DNA from: Rivularia sp. MS3
GTDB taxonomy: Bacteria; Cyanobacteriota; Cyanobacteriia; Cyanobacteriales; Nostocaceae
Length of the DNA stretch: 64,000 nt
Assembly: GCA_019192545.1 (NCBI GenBank)
Contig: JAHCMI010000013.1
Location: 62,001 to 126,000, forward strand
Direction of reading: 5' to 3'
Positions 18,084 through 27,550 of the stretch are shown here, one piece after another. The translations under genes and the position numbers were made by a program. How positions within the stretch are numbered: position 1 is the first letter of the stretch; every line of letters begins with the position of its first letter. The notes beneath the pieces were generated by a model. The model saw only the letters and a list, made by a program, of their open reading frames with translations. It made no database searches and was not told where the DNA came from.

Positions 18084-19274
18084 ATGAAGCTGTTACTATT
18101 ACACAATCGCTACCAACTTGCCGGAGGTGAAGATAGGGTAGTTCAAGCAGAAAAAAGGCTTTTAGAAGCGAATGGACATGAAGTACTTTTGCTAGAAGAA
18201 AATAATCAAAGCATAATTGGGAGTTGGGGTAATTTTGTTGCTGCCAGAAGTGCTATTTACTCTTTTGCATCTAGACAAAAAGTAGGAGCAGCAATCGAGA
18301 CTTTTTCTCCCGATATAGTACACGTACATAATTTTTTTCCCCTGCTTTCTCCTGCTATTTACGATGCTTGTAATAATGCTGGAGTACCGATATTGCAAAC
18401 ACTGCACAATTATCGGCTGATTTGCCCCAAGGCTATGCTATTTAGAGATGGTAAAATATGCGAAAACTGTGTAGGGAAAGTGCCATTACCAAGTATTATT
18501 CATGGCTGTTACCGAAACTCGCACTTACAAACTTCCGCAGTAGCAGCTATGATTTTTTTTCATTGGTTGCGAGGTACTTGGCAAGAGCGAGTAAATGCCT
18601 ATATTAGCTTAACGAATTTTCAAAAAGATAAAATGGTTCAAGCTGGATTACCAGCAGAAAAGATTTTTATTAAACCTAACTTTGTTTTTTCTCCTCGGTA
18701 TACAAACGAAAAAAATAAATCTAATTCTTACTTGCTTTTCGTTGGTAGACTTTCAGAAGAAAAAGGAATTAAAACTTTAATTGATACTTATATAAAATAC
18801 GATTTATCTATACCTTTGAAAATTGTAGGAGATGGTCCATTACGATACAATCTACAGCAAAAAGTAAGAAATACTAAAGCTGATAATTTTGTTAAATTCT
18901 TGGGATTTCAAGACAATGAAGCGGTATTAAAACTAATGCAGAATGCAATATGTTTAGTTTTCCCTTCTATTTGGTATGAAGCTTTTCCATTAACTATCGC
19001 TGAAGCATTTGCCTCTGGTTTACCCGTATTAGCTTCTAATATAGGAAGTATGGCAGAAATTATAGAGGATGGAGTTACAGGTTTACACTTTAAAATGGGG
19101 GATTCAACAAGTTTAGTAGAAAAAATTAAATGGGTAAGCAATCATCCAGAAATAATGATATCTATGGGTAAGAATGCTAGCAATGTTTATAATTTAAAAT
19201 ACACTCCGAAGATAAATTATCAACAGTTAATTAAAATTTATCAGCAAGTTATTAAAAATAATAGGTCTAGGTAA
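18084..19274 (+). CDS. GT4 family glycosyltransferase (7), Cys-containing subgroup
   Basis: A 396-residue GT-B glycosyltransferase beginning LLLHNRYQLAGGEDRVVQ. It shares the cysteine cluster of the gene at 13879 (LICPKAMLFRDGKICENC, then HGCYRNS) and the donor motifs LLFVGRLSEEKGIKTLID and YEAFPLTIAEAFASGLPVL near residue 298. It is the last gene of the plus-strand block. Downstream lies a convergent gene (19517-21001, minus) across a 240-nt repeat-bearing gap. Confidence 0.92.
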   Translation: MKLLLLHNRYQLAGGEDRVVQAEKRLLEANGHEVLLLEENNQSIIGSWGNFVAARSAIYSFASRQKVGAAIETFSPDIVHVHNFFPLLSPAIYDACNNAGVPILQTLHNYRLICPKAMLFRDGKICENCVGKVPLPSIIHGCYRNSHLQTSAVAAMIFFHWLRGTWQERVNAYISLTNFQKDKMVQAGLPAEKIFIKPNFVFSPRYTNEKNKSNSYLLFVGRLSEEKGIKTLIDTYIKYDLSIPLKIVGDGPLRYNLQQKVRNTKADNFVKFLGFQDNEAVLKLMQNAICLVFPSIWYEAFPLTIAEAFASGLPVLASNIGSMAEIIEDGVTGLHFKMGDSTSLVEKIKWVSNHPEIMISMGKNASNVYNLKYTPKINYQQLIKIYQQVIKNNRSR

Positions 19275-19339
19275 TAAATCGGTAGCAAGTAAATTTCACA
19301 TTTTGTAATTCAAAAATAAAATGTTCTTATACCATTTCT

Positions 19340-19480
19340 TTATAAAGATGCGCCCCTCTTTAGCCACCTTACGGTTGGCTTTGTACAGGTAGCTCCAGCC
19401 CTCTAGGCTGAGAGTGATTCAGCTGAGGGACACGCTCCGAAGGAGCGTCGTTGCTCCTCGCAATAACAGGGCTTTATTAA
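19340..19480. repeat. Repeat-bearing gap between convergent genes
   Basis: It contains the perfect hairpin ACGCTCC-GAA-GGAGCGT (19432-19448) and the adjacent CGTTGCTCCTCGCAATAAC, which is the reverse of the GTCATTGCGAGGAGCAACG-type dispersed repeat. A further imperfect pair is AGCCCTCTAGGCT. The structures could help separate the two convergent transcripts. Confidence 0.5.
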
Positions 19481-19516
19481 TAAAATCAAAATACTTAAGT
19501 TCGTAACCAGAGAGGA

Positions 19517-21001
19517 TTATTTTCCTCGCAAAGTAATTAGATCCAGGCTCTTCACTTTGGATACAGTGACTTTTCCATTATGCATAACAATATTGCCTGT
19601 ATATACATTATTGACATTACTATTTGAGCGATACACCTTCATACTTATATCTCCAGCTTGAGCTAATTCTTCTACAAAAACTGTTACCTTAAAAGTCTGT
19701 GCTTTATGACCTTTTTGTGTTCTTGTCCATTTGGAAACATAAGGAGCAATAAATCGGTTAGATGTGTAGTTGCTCAAAGCTATTCCCCAAGAACCATCCG
19801 GGTTTTCAGCACTAGCTACAGTAATTCGAGGTTTTTTCCCATAAGTCCATTTCATTTCACCTTCAAGCGAACTAATACTTTTCCTAAATACTGCTCCTAC
19901 ATCAAAGGCTTGACTTAATTGCTTTAAATAATAATACTTTTGAAAAATGTCGTAACGAAATGGATTGCTCCAATAACGGATTAGACGAGTTGCATCATCT
20001 TTCGCATCAGCTTGCAAATATCCAATAAACCATATCCAATGAGTCACTCTTTGATTCATATCGTTAAGGAATCGGGATGCAGCCGAAGCAGCATTTAAAG
20101 CATTACCTGGAGCTTCCCGTCCATTGGCTCCAGCTTCCGTTTGCCAATATTCTTTATTTGTTCCCTCAATCAAGTCCGAAATTGGTTTTATTGCAGCCAT
20201 GTTATAAGAATGGGTTGATATACCAGCTAAAGATTCCCATGCTTTAGAATCTTCCTTTATCTTTTTGATAAATTTCACTGCATGACTATCAGCATTTGCT
20301 AACTCTGGGGCAATTATTTTGACATTATTTAAACCACGATTATCAAGCTCTTTACGAAGAGTTTTAATCATAATTGGCCATTGAGTTTTTGATAACCTTA
20401 TAAATCTGTCATTCGGTTCATTTAGAACACCAGTAGCATGAATAGTAACGCCATACTCTTTCTTAAGATTAAATATAAAATTAGCTAATAAAGCGGCATA
20501 ATTTTTTATTTGAGAATCAAAAATATACCCTCCCTTGTTTGGACCCATATATTTAGGAATTCCGCCCGGACCGAGTAGAAGTGTTTTACAGCCATTTGCT
20601 ATTGCATCAGAAATTATTCCCGATTCAATAAAGGATTTCACGAATTGAGAAGAATCTTGTTTACTAGGTTGAGGTGCATATTTATTAGTGTTAAACCACA
20701 ATCTGAGAATTTTAAAGTTTGCCTCATTCCATACAAGTTTGTTAAGCAAATCTTTTTCTGATTGCGATAGTTCGGAATAAGCTGGTTTTTTACTTAGTGT
20801 CTGACTAACTCCTAAACCAGCAAATGTCTGTCTGGCACCTTGCTTTACAGTAACGGTAATTGGAGTGCCAGCAGCCTGTGCATTACATAACTGAATTCCA
20901 AAAATAATGGCAACTGTAATAACAAAAAACCAAATGCAGCTACGTAAATTTAATCGAAAATACCGAAATATATACACGTTAATTTTATAAATATAGAACA
21001 A
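19517..21001 (-). CDS. Secreted GH30-like glycoside hydrolase
   Basis: This 494-residue protein starts with a basic segment and a hydrophobic helix (residues about 20-40, ending CNAQAAG), which looks like a signal peptide or anchor, so it should act outside the inner membrane. The rest resembles a clan GH-A (beta/alpha)8 glycosidase of GH30 type: the putative acid/base Glu195 lies in GVLNEPN, the putative nucleophile Glu289 in WQTEAGA, and a beta-rich C-terminal domain follows. GH30 members cleave beta-1,6-glucan, xylan or related polymers. Its position at the end of the polysaccharide block suggests a role in trimming or releasing the polymer. Substrate unknown. Confidence 0.8.
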   Translation of the reverse strand: MFYIYKINVYIFRYFRLNLRSCIWFFVITVAIIFGIQLCNAQAAGTPITVTVKQGARQTFAGLGVSQTLSKKPAYSELSQSEKDLLNKLVWNEANFKILRLWFNTNKYAPQPSKQDSSQFVKSFIESGIISDAIANGCKTLLLGPGGIPKYMGPNKGGYIFDSQIKNYAALLANFIFNLKKEYGVTIHATGVLNEPNDRFIRLSKTQWPIMIKTLRKELDNRGLNNVKIIAPELANADSHAVKFIKKIKEDSKAWESLAGISTHSYNMAAIKPISDLIEGTNKEYWQTEAGANGREAPGNALNAASAASRFLNDMNQRVTHWIWFIGYLQADAKDDATRLIRYWSNPFRYDIFQKYYYLKQLSQAFDVGAVFRKSISSLEGEMKWTYGKKPRITVASAENPDGSWGIALSNYTSNRFIAPYVSKWTRTQKGHKAQTFKVTVFVEELAQAGDISMKVYRSNSNVNNVYTGNIVMHNGKVTVSKVKSLDLITLRGK

Positions 21002-21201
21002 AATATTGTATAGAGTAAGATAAATTATTTAACCCATGCTAACTTAATTTAAGTCACTATTATGCTATTTATTATAAATATAGTCAAAGTTATAAACGAT
21101 GCTAGATATACTTTTTACAGCAAAATTTAGTTACTAAATTTGTTGATTTAATATTTAAATTAAAAAACATACTTAGTTTAATCTTAGATATCACGGATAC
21201 G

Positions 21202-22176
21202 TTAATTATTAATTATATTCCTAAGTTTCTCATCATCTACAATATCGTTATGAACCCCATAATCATTCATGGCATATTGTAATTGTAATATCAAACGACT
21301 TCTAGATTTTGGACGAGCAGCCTTATGATAGCAAAATGTGTCTTCTGCGAATCCAAATCCAGCTTCTCCACAAATACTAACTATATTCTCTTCGCCATAG
21401 TAGTTAGCTATTTCTTCATCACTACACTGCTTAAACGGTGAAATTAAATTAGTAAAACTTTTATTTCTGTGACTTCCACGTACATAGATGTGAGGACCGC
21501 TATTAACATTCACATCTGTTAAATAGAAAAAGAATCTGAGAGAATTGTAGTCATCTACATCATAATGAAAATAGCTAGCTATTCTCATAGGATTGTAGGA
21601 TGCTTCATTGACTGGAAATATCCACCAGAGACGAGTTCCAGTAAAAGTAGGTTTGGTTCCTAAATATTTACTTGCAATTTCTAATAATATTGAGTCACTA
21701 GCTAATTTTTTTATAGTAGGACAAGTTCTCGCTACATTAAAATATTGAGCTTGATTAAAGAAAAACTGACATCTTTTTTCTGCTTGCTCCTTTTGAAAAA
21801 TTTTGAATCCAAGATGAGGGTGCGAGTCAGCATAACATTCTGTGCTAATAGCAAATTTTAGTATTTGTTTTTGAATATGTAGAGGTAGTTTCAATCCTGC
21901 CCAAGAACCATTATTTTTCAACTTTTGTGTAATAAATTCTGTATCAACAGCTTGAAAAATAGAGGAACTTACATCAAATTTTTGCTTAAACGGTTTACCA
22001 AACAATAATTTGGCTAACGACCGAAATATTAAGAAACGGCCCGATATATACATTAATAACCATAAAGGGTTTTTTCTTGCTCTTTTATAATAAGGAAGTA
22101 TTCTTTTATTAATATTGATTTTGATATTGAATATTTTTAACCAAATAATCTTTTTGCTACAGCTTTGATTTAACAT
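21202..22176 (-). CDS. Phytanoyl-CoA dioxygenase (PhyH)-type Fe(II)/2-oxoglutarate oxygenase
   Basis: A 324-residue protein. The iron triad is visible as His204 and Asp206 in FHYDVDDY, and His284 in FCYHKAARP, with Arg294 (SRSRL) as the likely 2-oxoglutarate carboxylate anchor. PGP-like SGPHIYVRGSHR at 226-237 is typical of the PhyH fold. The first 60 residues are basic and hydrophobic and may contact the membrane. PhyH enzymes hydroxylate lipids, small molecules or peptides. It stands alone between the GH30 gene and the RiPP cluster on the same strand; a link with either is possible but unproven. Reading downstream to upstream, about 1 kb of repeats separates it from the nucleotidyltransferase. 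Confidence 0.8.
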   Translation of the reverse strand: MLNQSCSKKIIWLKIFNIKININKRILPYYKRARKNPLWLLMYISGRFLIFRSLAKLLFGKPFKQKFDVSSSIFQAVDTEFITQKLKNNGSWAGLKLPLHIQKQILKFAISTECYADSHPHLGFKIFQKEQAEKRCQFFFNQAQYFNVARTCPTIKKLASDSILLEIASKYLGTKPTFTGTRLWWIFPVNEASYNPMRIASYFHYDVDDYNSLRFFFYLTDVNVNSGPHIYVRGSHRNKSFTNLISPFKQCSDEEIANYYGEENIVSICGEAGFGFAEDTFCYHKAARPKSRSRLILQLQYAMNDYGVHNDIVDDEKLRNIINN

Positions 22177-22644
22177 TTTAAAGTACCAATATTTTTCTAG
22201 GTTGACATTTTTGAAACGAGTACATCAAATACAGTAAAAAACACCCAGAAAATTGGAACTTAACGACCTCATGTTTGTCTAAAATTATAACATTAATAAG
22301 TTTATTGCAATGTATATCATATATATATATTGTGATAATAGATTGTATTGAATATCAATTTAATACATAAGTTTAGATTTTTTTAGATAATAATTGTTGA
22401 TTACTAACTATTATTTGGTTGATGTATCTTTAACAATTTTCTTGAGACTGTTCTAGCTGACAAAATATCAAGCGTCAATTTCTCAACCTCTTAAAGCCTA
22501 CCATGAATAAAGGCAAGTATCGTAAAAGCTTAATGCTTCCAATATCACTGCTTTCTGAATTTATTTTATATCAAACGTAGCTAAGACCATTCTCATATAA
22601 ATACATGAGAATAAAAGTGTTTCCGGAATGGAGGTGAGACACTT

Positions 22645-22920
22645 AAATAAGATAGTGGTCTGTCCCATAAAAATTGACGGGAAGCAGGCAAGCAGTGGGA
22701 GCAGGGGAAGCAGAGGAAGGAGGCAGGGGGAGAAGAAGTTTTTTGTTTTTACGGTACACCCTTTCATACTAACGGGACAAACAAATAGGTTAGTAGTCTA
22801 TCCCATTAGTAATTAGAGGTTAAATTATATAACCGCAGAGAGCGTAAAGGGCGCAGAGAAAAGAGAAAAGAAGAGAGGTGAGAAGTTTATTGACCCATCA
22901 TATTTTATGGGACAAAGTAC
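22645..22920. repeat. Two tandem MITE-like units with TGTCCC ends
   Basis: Two units lie head to tail. Unit 1 runs from TGTCCCATAAAA (22661-22672) to ACTAACGGGACA (22768-22779); unit 2 from TATCCCATTAGT (22799-22810) to TTTTATGGGACA (22903-22914). Each is about 117 bp with inverted ends, and the outermost ends are a perfect 12-bp inverted pair. The flanks TAGTGGTC and TAGTAGTC before each left end are also alike. The interiors differ: unit 1 is polypurine (GGAGCAGGGGAAGCAGAGG), while unit 2 is of the CGCAGAGAGCG type. No transposase is present. Confidence 0.6.
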
Positions 22921-22981
22921 TAAGTACGCTTATACAAATTATTACTTCTTAGAGGATGTTTAAAAGGATTTCTATAGGTAA

Positions 22982-23029
22982 TGCGAGCATCTTGCCCTCT
23001 ATTAGTTGTAAGAGAGCAAAATACTCGCA
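22982..23029. repeat. Imperfect palindromic repeat
   Basis: TGCGAGCATCTTGCCCTCT and AGAGAGCAAAATACTCGCA form an imperfect hairpin. GCGAGCATCTTGC is a common dispersed cyanobacterial palindrome. It lies about 160 nt downstream of the nucleotidyltransferase stop and may cap the minus-strand transcript. The rest of 22177-22640 is AT-rich with nothing recognisable. Confidence 0.5.
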
Positions 23030-23185
23030 CTATAAAATTAAACATTTGAGATGCTCCGATTCACAAAGGTTCAAATTAATGAAATATTTGTTTAAACAAT
23101 TAAACCCGCTATCCAATAATAAACTTACTTATAATCATGCCATTACTAAATTGCTATTCACAGACTTTGCTTCTAAGATAAAATT

Positions 23186-24268
23186 CTATATTAATGCAGG
23201 TAATATTCTATTATTCCTTGCCCAAACTAGAATTAACTGATACAAGCTATAGTTGGCTTTATCCAGTATCCGTTCTCTAACACTAATATCGAATAAAGAT
23301 TTCTCTATAAGCGTTGGCGAAGAATTACTTTTATCAAAAAGATTTTGACTTAATTCTGTAGCAACTGATTTAAGTTCAGCTTCAGATTCTATACTTTGCA
23401 CAATCTCTTTAGGAAGCTCTATAGCAAGAAGATTTTTCGTTAAAAGCATACCAAGCAAGAATCTTTTTTTGCAGCCTAACTTCTTAGCTTGTTTTATTAC
23501 CCACGCCCAGTTCATTTTTGGAGAAACTTCTATTAGATGGGCGACATCACTTATCAACCTTAACTTATTCCATCTATCTCTTGAGCCATGTACGCAAAGA
23601 AATAAAAGATTATCTTCTGGTGAAAGATTTCTTACTTTTTTACCGGCGATAGATACTGTATCATGACGCTGCCAAAGTTCTTCATGGTGAAGTGGAAAGG
23701 ACAAGTATTTTTGCAGCAGTTGCCAGTGAAAATCTAAATTAACTCCGGTATTTTTATGAAAATAATTATTATCTTTACAATAAGGTGATTTTAGTCGAGC
23801 AACTTCTTGTCCTCGGGTGAAATTGTATGTACTTTCATATCCAACAGAAACTAATAAATCTCTGGCTTTTATCGCATCTTCTTCACGAACTAAAATATCT
23901 AAGTCACCAAATTGCCTGAACGCAACATTACCGTAGGCACAAACGGCTAAAACTGCTCCTTTAATGGGAATTGCATGTATTTGCTGAGATTCAAATAAAT
24001 CTAATAGCTTAAGTAATTCGCTGGTTATAAATAGGTTGCGTGTAGCATTTGCTTGGAACTCCTGCTTTAACTGAATTAAAACTTCATTAGGAACCAACTC
24101 CGGACAAATCCTTTTCAGTTTTTGATAAAGCAAGGGTATTAGTTTATGATAATTGGCTGTTTTAATTAACTTTTGCCAATCTATTTCTTGTTTAACAAGA
24201 GTCTTTATTTTCTCTATCTCAGTAGGCTTTAAATTCGCACGCGCACAGTAGATAAGTAATTCTTCCAT
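23186..24268 (-). CDS. Nucleotidyltransferase-family protein (NTP_transf_5 type) of the RiPP cluster
   Basis: A 360-residue protein with a pol-beta-type nucleotidyltransferase core: IPIKGAVLAV around residue 103, then FGDLDILV with Asp122 and Asp124 as the predicted metal ligands. This family (PF14907) is repeatedly found in RiPP clusters, including lasso-peptide clusters, where it is thought to modify the product or a phosphorylated form of it. It lies 106 nt after the exporter gene and is the last gene of the minus-strand cluster. Together with the HprK-like kinase it suggests a phosphate- or nucleotide-bearing product, but the actual reaction is unknown. Confidence 0.82.
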   Translation of the reverse strand: MEELLIYCARANLKPTEIEKIKTLVKQEIDWQKLIKTANYHKLIPLLYQKLKRICPELVPNEVLIQLKQEFQANATRNLFITSELLKLLDLFESQQIHAIPIKGAVLAVCAYGNVAFRQFGDLDILVREEDAIKARDLLVSVGYESTYNFTRGQEVARLKSPYCKDNNYFHKNTGVNLDFHWQLLQKYLSFPLHHEELWQRHDTVSIAGKKVRNLSPEDNLLFLCVHGSRDRWNKLRLISDVAHLIEVSPKMNWAWVIKQAKKLGCKKRFLLGMLLTKNLLAIELPKEIVQSIESEAELKSVATELSQNLFDKSNSSPTLIEKSLFDISVRERILDKANYSLYQLILVWARNNRILPALI

Positions 24269-24374
24269 TTATAACTCAACTTAGAATATTAATAACTAAA
24301 GAATATTTTGGCTTGCTACTATCCTCAGATAAAATTCTTGTGTATTTATCTGATTTACTACCTGATATAATTTT

Positions 24375-26189
24375 TTAACGATAGTTTTGGGCTTGAGTTT
24401 CAAATAAGTAGGCATAAGTACCATTTTGCTGCATTAATTCTTGGTGAGAACCGTTTTCAATGACTTTGCCATGTTCTATAACATAGATTCTGTCAGCCAT
24501 TTTTACCGTTGATAAGCGATGGCTAATTAGAATTGCAGCTTGTCCTTTAATAAGTTCGCGGAATTTACGAAAAACCTCTTCTTCTGCTTTGGGGTCCATA
24601 GCGCTGGTTGGTTCGTCTAGGACAATTACCTGAGATTTACGTAAAAATGCTCTGGCTAAGGCTATTTTTTGCCACTGCCCAATACTTAATTCTTCCCCTT
24701 GCTCAAATAATTTTCCTAAAATGGTGTCATAGCGTTTAGGTAATTTGGATATAACATCGTCGGCACCAGCCATACGTGCAGCTTGTATAATTTTGCTGTT
24801 ATTCGGTTCGATACTGGTATTTCCTAACCAAATATTTTCATTAGCCGTTAAATGGTATTTTGCATAATCTTGAAAAATTACGCCTATTTCTTGACGAAGT
24901 GCCGGAATCTGAAACTGACGTATATCAATACCATCAATGGTTATTTTTCCACCAGTGGGGTCGTATAATCGACACAGCAATTTAATTAAACTGGTTTTAC
25001 CAGAACCATTTTCTCCTACTAATGCTACAACTTCTCCAGGCTTTACTGTCAGGTTTACATTTTGTAGGGCTTTACGGTTACTGTTAGAATACTCAAAACT
25101 GACGTTGTCAAAAACAATCCCTGACTGCATGGGAGCAGGAAATGATTTCGGGTTGATAGGTTCAACAACTTTAGGCTTTAAATCCAGGAATTCATAAAGA
25201 TTAGCAAGAAACAGATTGTCTTCGTATAAGGAATTAAAATGACGCAGCATTCCTTGAAGAGAACTTTGTCCCTTTTGAAATGCTTGGTAATATAGTACTA
25301 AATCGCCTATAGCAAGAATACCTTGAATAGTTTGGTAAAAAATAAACGTATAAGCAGTAAATATTAATATTCCCGATATTACTTGAGCAATAATATTAGC
25401 AACAGCGCGTTTGCTGACAATATTCAATCCTTCCTTGTACATCTTGATTTTCAAGCGATAAAATCGTTCGCTGAAAATATTACCTAATTCAAATAAACGG
25501 ATTTCTTTAGCGTATAAATCCGATGTTAATAAAGAGCCTAAGTATTGAATTTGTCTATCTTTTGGTGTATTTTCCCGCTGCCAATCATAGATTAGTTGAG
25601 AATATTTTCCTCTAACTAACATTGCAGGAATTGCTGCAACAAAAAGCACTCCGGCAATTCCCCAATGTAATGATAGTAATAAACCAACTATGGCAATTAA
25701 AGAAATTCCATTTTGGACAACTTGCGCTAACCGATTGACAATTTGCGTCGGTCGAAAAGACGCTTCTTGTTGCGCTCGTTGTAATGCGTCGTAATATTTG
25801 GAATTTTCGTAGTATTCTAAATCTACCTCAATTGATTTTGCATGAAGAATATTCTGCATGTGATTGGTGACTTGCTGACCTTGAGCAATATCAATCACTT
25901 CTGCTAGAGAAGAAACTACAGTGTTCAGGATAGTGACTACGGCTGTTAGTATCAATAAAACTATTGCTTCACGAAAAGCTGCTTCCTTGTCAGCAGCATT
26001 TACACTTGCGGCTACTGTGTCGATAAGCAGTTTTCCGAGATATAGAGGTATTAAAGGTAGAATTCCCTGGAAAATAAGAAATATTAAACGGGCGATCGCC
26101 AGTTTAGGACTGCTTTGCCAAACTAAGCGTAATGCACCCCCGAGCCGCCATCGGCTACGCATCTTTTTGAGTATTTTACCTGCTTGCAT
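24375..26189 (-). CDS. ABC transporter with fused membrane and ATPase domains (putative RiPP exporter)
   Basis: A 604-residue half-transporter. The N-terminal half (about residues 20-320) has six hydrophobic helices. The C-terminal ATPase carries Walker A GENGSGKTSL near residue 392, signature LSIGQWQKIALARA near 500, and Walker B VIVLDEPTSAMD near 520. The signature has an Ile in place of the second Ser-Gly residue, which is common in this exporter branch. No peptidase domain precedes it, in agreement with a separate leader peptidase (B2). Its location fits the D gene of a lasso-peptide cluster: export of, and immunity to, the mature peptide. The gap to the kinase gene is 108 nt. Confidence 0.9.
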   Translation of the reverse strand: MQAGKILKKMRSRWRLGGALRLVWQSSPKLAIARLIFLIFQGILPLIPLYLGKLLIDTVAASVNAADKEAAFREAIVLLILTAVVTILNTVVSSLAEVIDIAQGQQVTNHMQNILHAKSIEVDLEYYENSKYYDALQRAQQEASFRPTQIVNRLAQVVQNGISLIAIVGLLLSLHWGIAGVLFVAAIPAMLVRGKYSQLIYDWQRENTPKDRQIQYLGSLLTSDLYAKEIRLFELGNIFSERFYRLKIKMYKEGLNIVSKRAVANIIAQVISGILIFTAYTFIFYQTIQGILAIGDLVLYYQAFQKGQSSLQGMLRHFNSLYEDNLFLANLYEFLDLKPKVVEPINPKSFPAPMQSGIVFDNVSFEYSNSNRKALQNVNLTVKPGEVVALVGENGSGKTSLIKLLCRLYDPTGGKITIDGIDIRQFQIPALRQEIGVIFQDYAKYHLTANENIWLGNTSIEPNNSKIIQAARMAGADDVISKLPKRYDTILGKLFEQGEELSIGQWQKIALARAFLRKSQVIVLDEPTSAMDPKAEEEVFRKFRELIKGQAAILISHRLSTVKMADRIYVIEHGKVIENGSHQELMQQNGTYAYLFETQAQNYR

Positions 26190-26297
26190 AAGTGGAATTT
26201 CTCGCTCAAGACAATCAATTCGAGTGCTATTTAATCAAAAATCTGCTCGTATTTGTGTCGTTTAACCATCAAATCACGAGCTTTATTTATTACGAAC

Positions 26298-27206
26298 TCA
26301 AGCTAATGCTTTGGTTAATTGACTCGATAAATTTTCTTCTACTAGCTTGACTATCTCAGGTAGCAAGGTTAAATTACGAGGTCTTCCCAAACGATAAACT
26401 CCATATTCTTTAGCTAGAGTGACGCACTGAAAAAAGTGATTAGTATCCCCAGAATGATATAAAGTTGTCGGACGTGAATGACGTACAAGTTCTATCACAG
26501 ATTCTTTTGGTGTTAAAGGTTCTATTTTGAATTCTTCGTCATCATATAGTACGTAGATACGCCCAATAGGTAATGGTGCTGAAGAAATTGGTTTAAGACG
26601 ATGACCCCGTTTTTGCTTGGGAGAATTTATTACATCTAAGGAATCAAAATCATACCCTAAAGCTTCAGCAGTTTTCTGACAAAGTTTTATTTGAGGGAAG
26701 CCAGGGGTAATAGTAGCTGGTCCCTTAGCTAAAGTTACGGGAGCAACATCGTCAGTGAGAATATAATATCCCTTTCGATAAAATGCAGCTGCGGTAGAAG
26801 ATTTTCCTTGACCTGATTCTCCTAAAATAGCAATGGCGTTACCATTTATATTGGCAACGCTAGCGTGTAATACTAAAAACTCTCGCTGATAAAGCAAGAT
26901 TGCCATTATTGTTCCGACAAGATAAAGACGGATTTGTTTCTGGGTGGCTTCTGCTATAGGAACAACTACAATCTTTCTTCCTCCTTGAATTAGGAAAACA
27001 CCTGCATCCTTAACGTAGAAAACTGCTTGTTGTCGGTTTAAACTCAACCCCCACTCTTGAGCAAGCATTTTTTCTGATAAGTAGTCACTTGGGCTGCTGT
27101 CTCTGTCAATAGTTAGGGTTACATCGCATCCGGCTTCTGCGGAAATAAACTCTGGGATTGGTATTTCGGATTGAATACCTAAACCGTAAGCAATATAGGA
27201 ATACAT
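26298..27206 (-). CDS. HPr kinase-like ATP-binding protein (putative RiPP-tailoring kinase)
   Basis: A 302-residue protein resembling HPr kinase/phosphorylase. The P-loop GESGQGKSSTAAAF is near residue 129, and YYILTDDVAPVTL near residue 146 supplies the acidic pair that HprK uses for catalysis. The N-terminal 100 residues resemble the extra domain of kinases found in lasso-peptide clusters. Related kinases phosphorylate Ser residues in some lasso precursors (paeninodin type). The precursor gene lies directly upstream on the same strand, and its tail ends in Ser-Ser-Leu. Starts are weak: the ATG at 27206 has no clear ribosome site. Confidence 0.83.
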   Translation of the reverse strand: MYSYIAYGLGIQSEIPIPEFISAEAGCDVTLTIDRDSSPSDYLSEKMLAQEWGLSLNRQQAVFYVKDAGVFLIQGGRKIVVVPIAEATQKQIRLYLVGTIMAILLYQREFLVLHASVANINGNAIAILGESGQGKSSTAAAFYRKGYYILTDDVAPVTLAKGPATITPGFPQIKLCQKTAEALGYDFDSLDVINSPKQKRGHRLKPISSAPLPIGRIYVLYDDEEFKIEPLTPKESVIELVRHSRPTTLYHSGDTNHFFQCVTLAKEYGVYRLGRPRNLTLLPEIVKLVEENLSSQLTKALA

Positions 27207-27550
27207 TTTTTGTGTAGTAATTAGTAAATTGGGATTAGCAAAATGTATAGAACAATTTACACAAGTTAGCTATAGAAATCGTGAATATATGTAAATATGT
27301 ATTTTGATAAACCGACAGTTTGCTTATAACAGCGTTTATGTATCTTTAGACTAATAATATCGCCGTCAAAAACCTTTGTATAATCTACATCTTGAAATTT
27401 GTATTTTTCTGAATTGCCAAAAACCAGTGCCTTCAAGTAAATTGATTATAGGCATTAAACTAGTTAATTTAGAAAGCTTGGCGAGCGTTCCTACCCAGAT
27501 TTGCTAGAAACTACTGGTTAAGATACAATCACCAAGCTAACTAAAAATTA

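Noticed and set aside
22561-22816. Leu/Pro-rich and Gly/Arg-rich small frames on both strands
   Set aside because: They read through the polypurine interior of a MITE-like repeat.
22956-23240. 94-codon plus-strand frame
   Set aside because: It contains a dispersed palindrome and overlaps the end of the nucleotidyltransferase gene on the other strand; no ribosome site.
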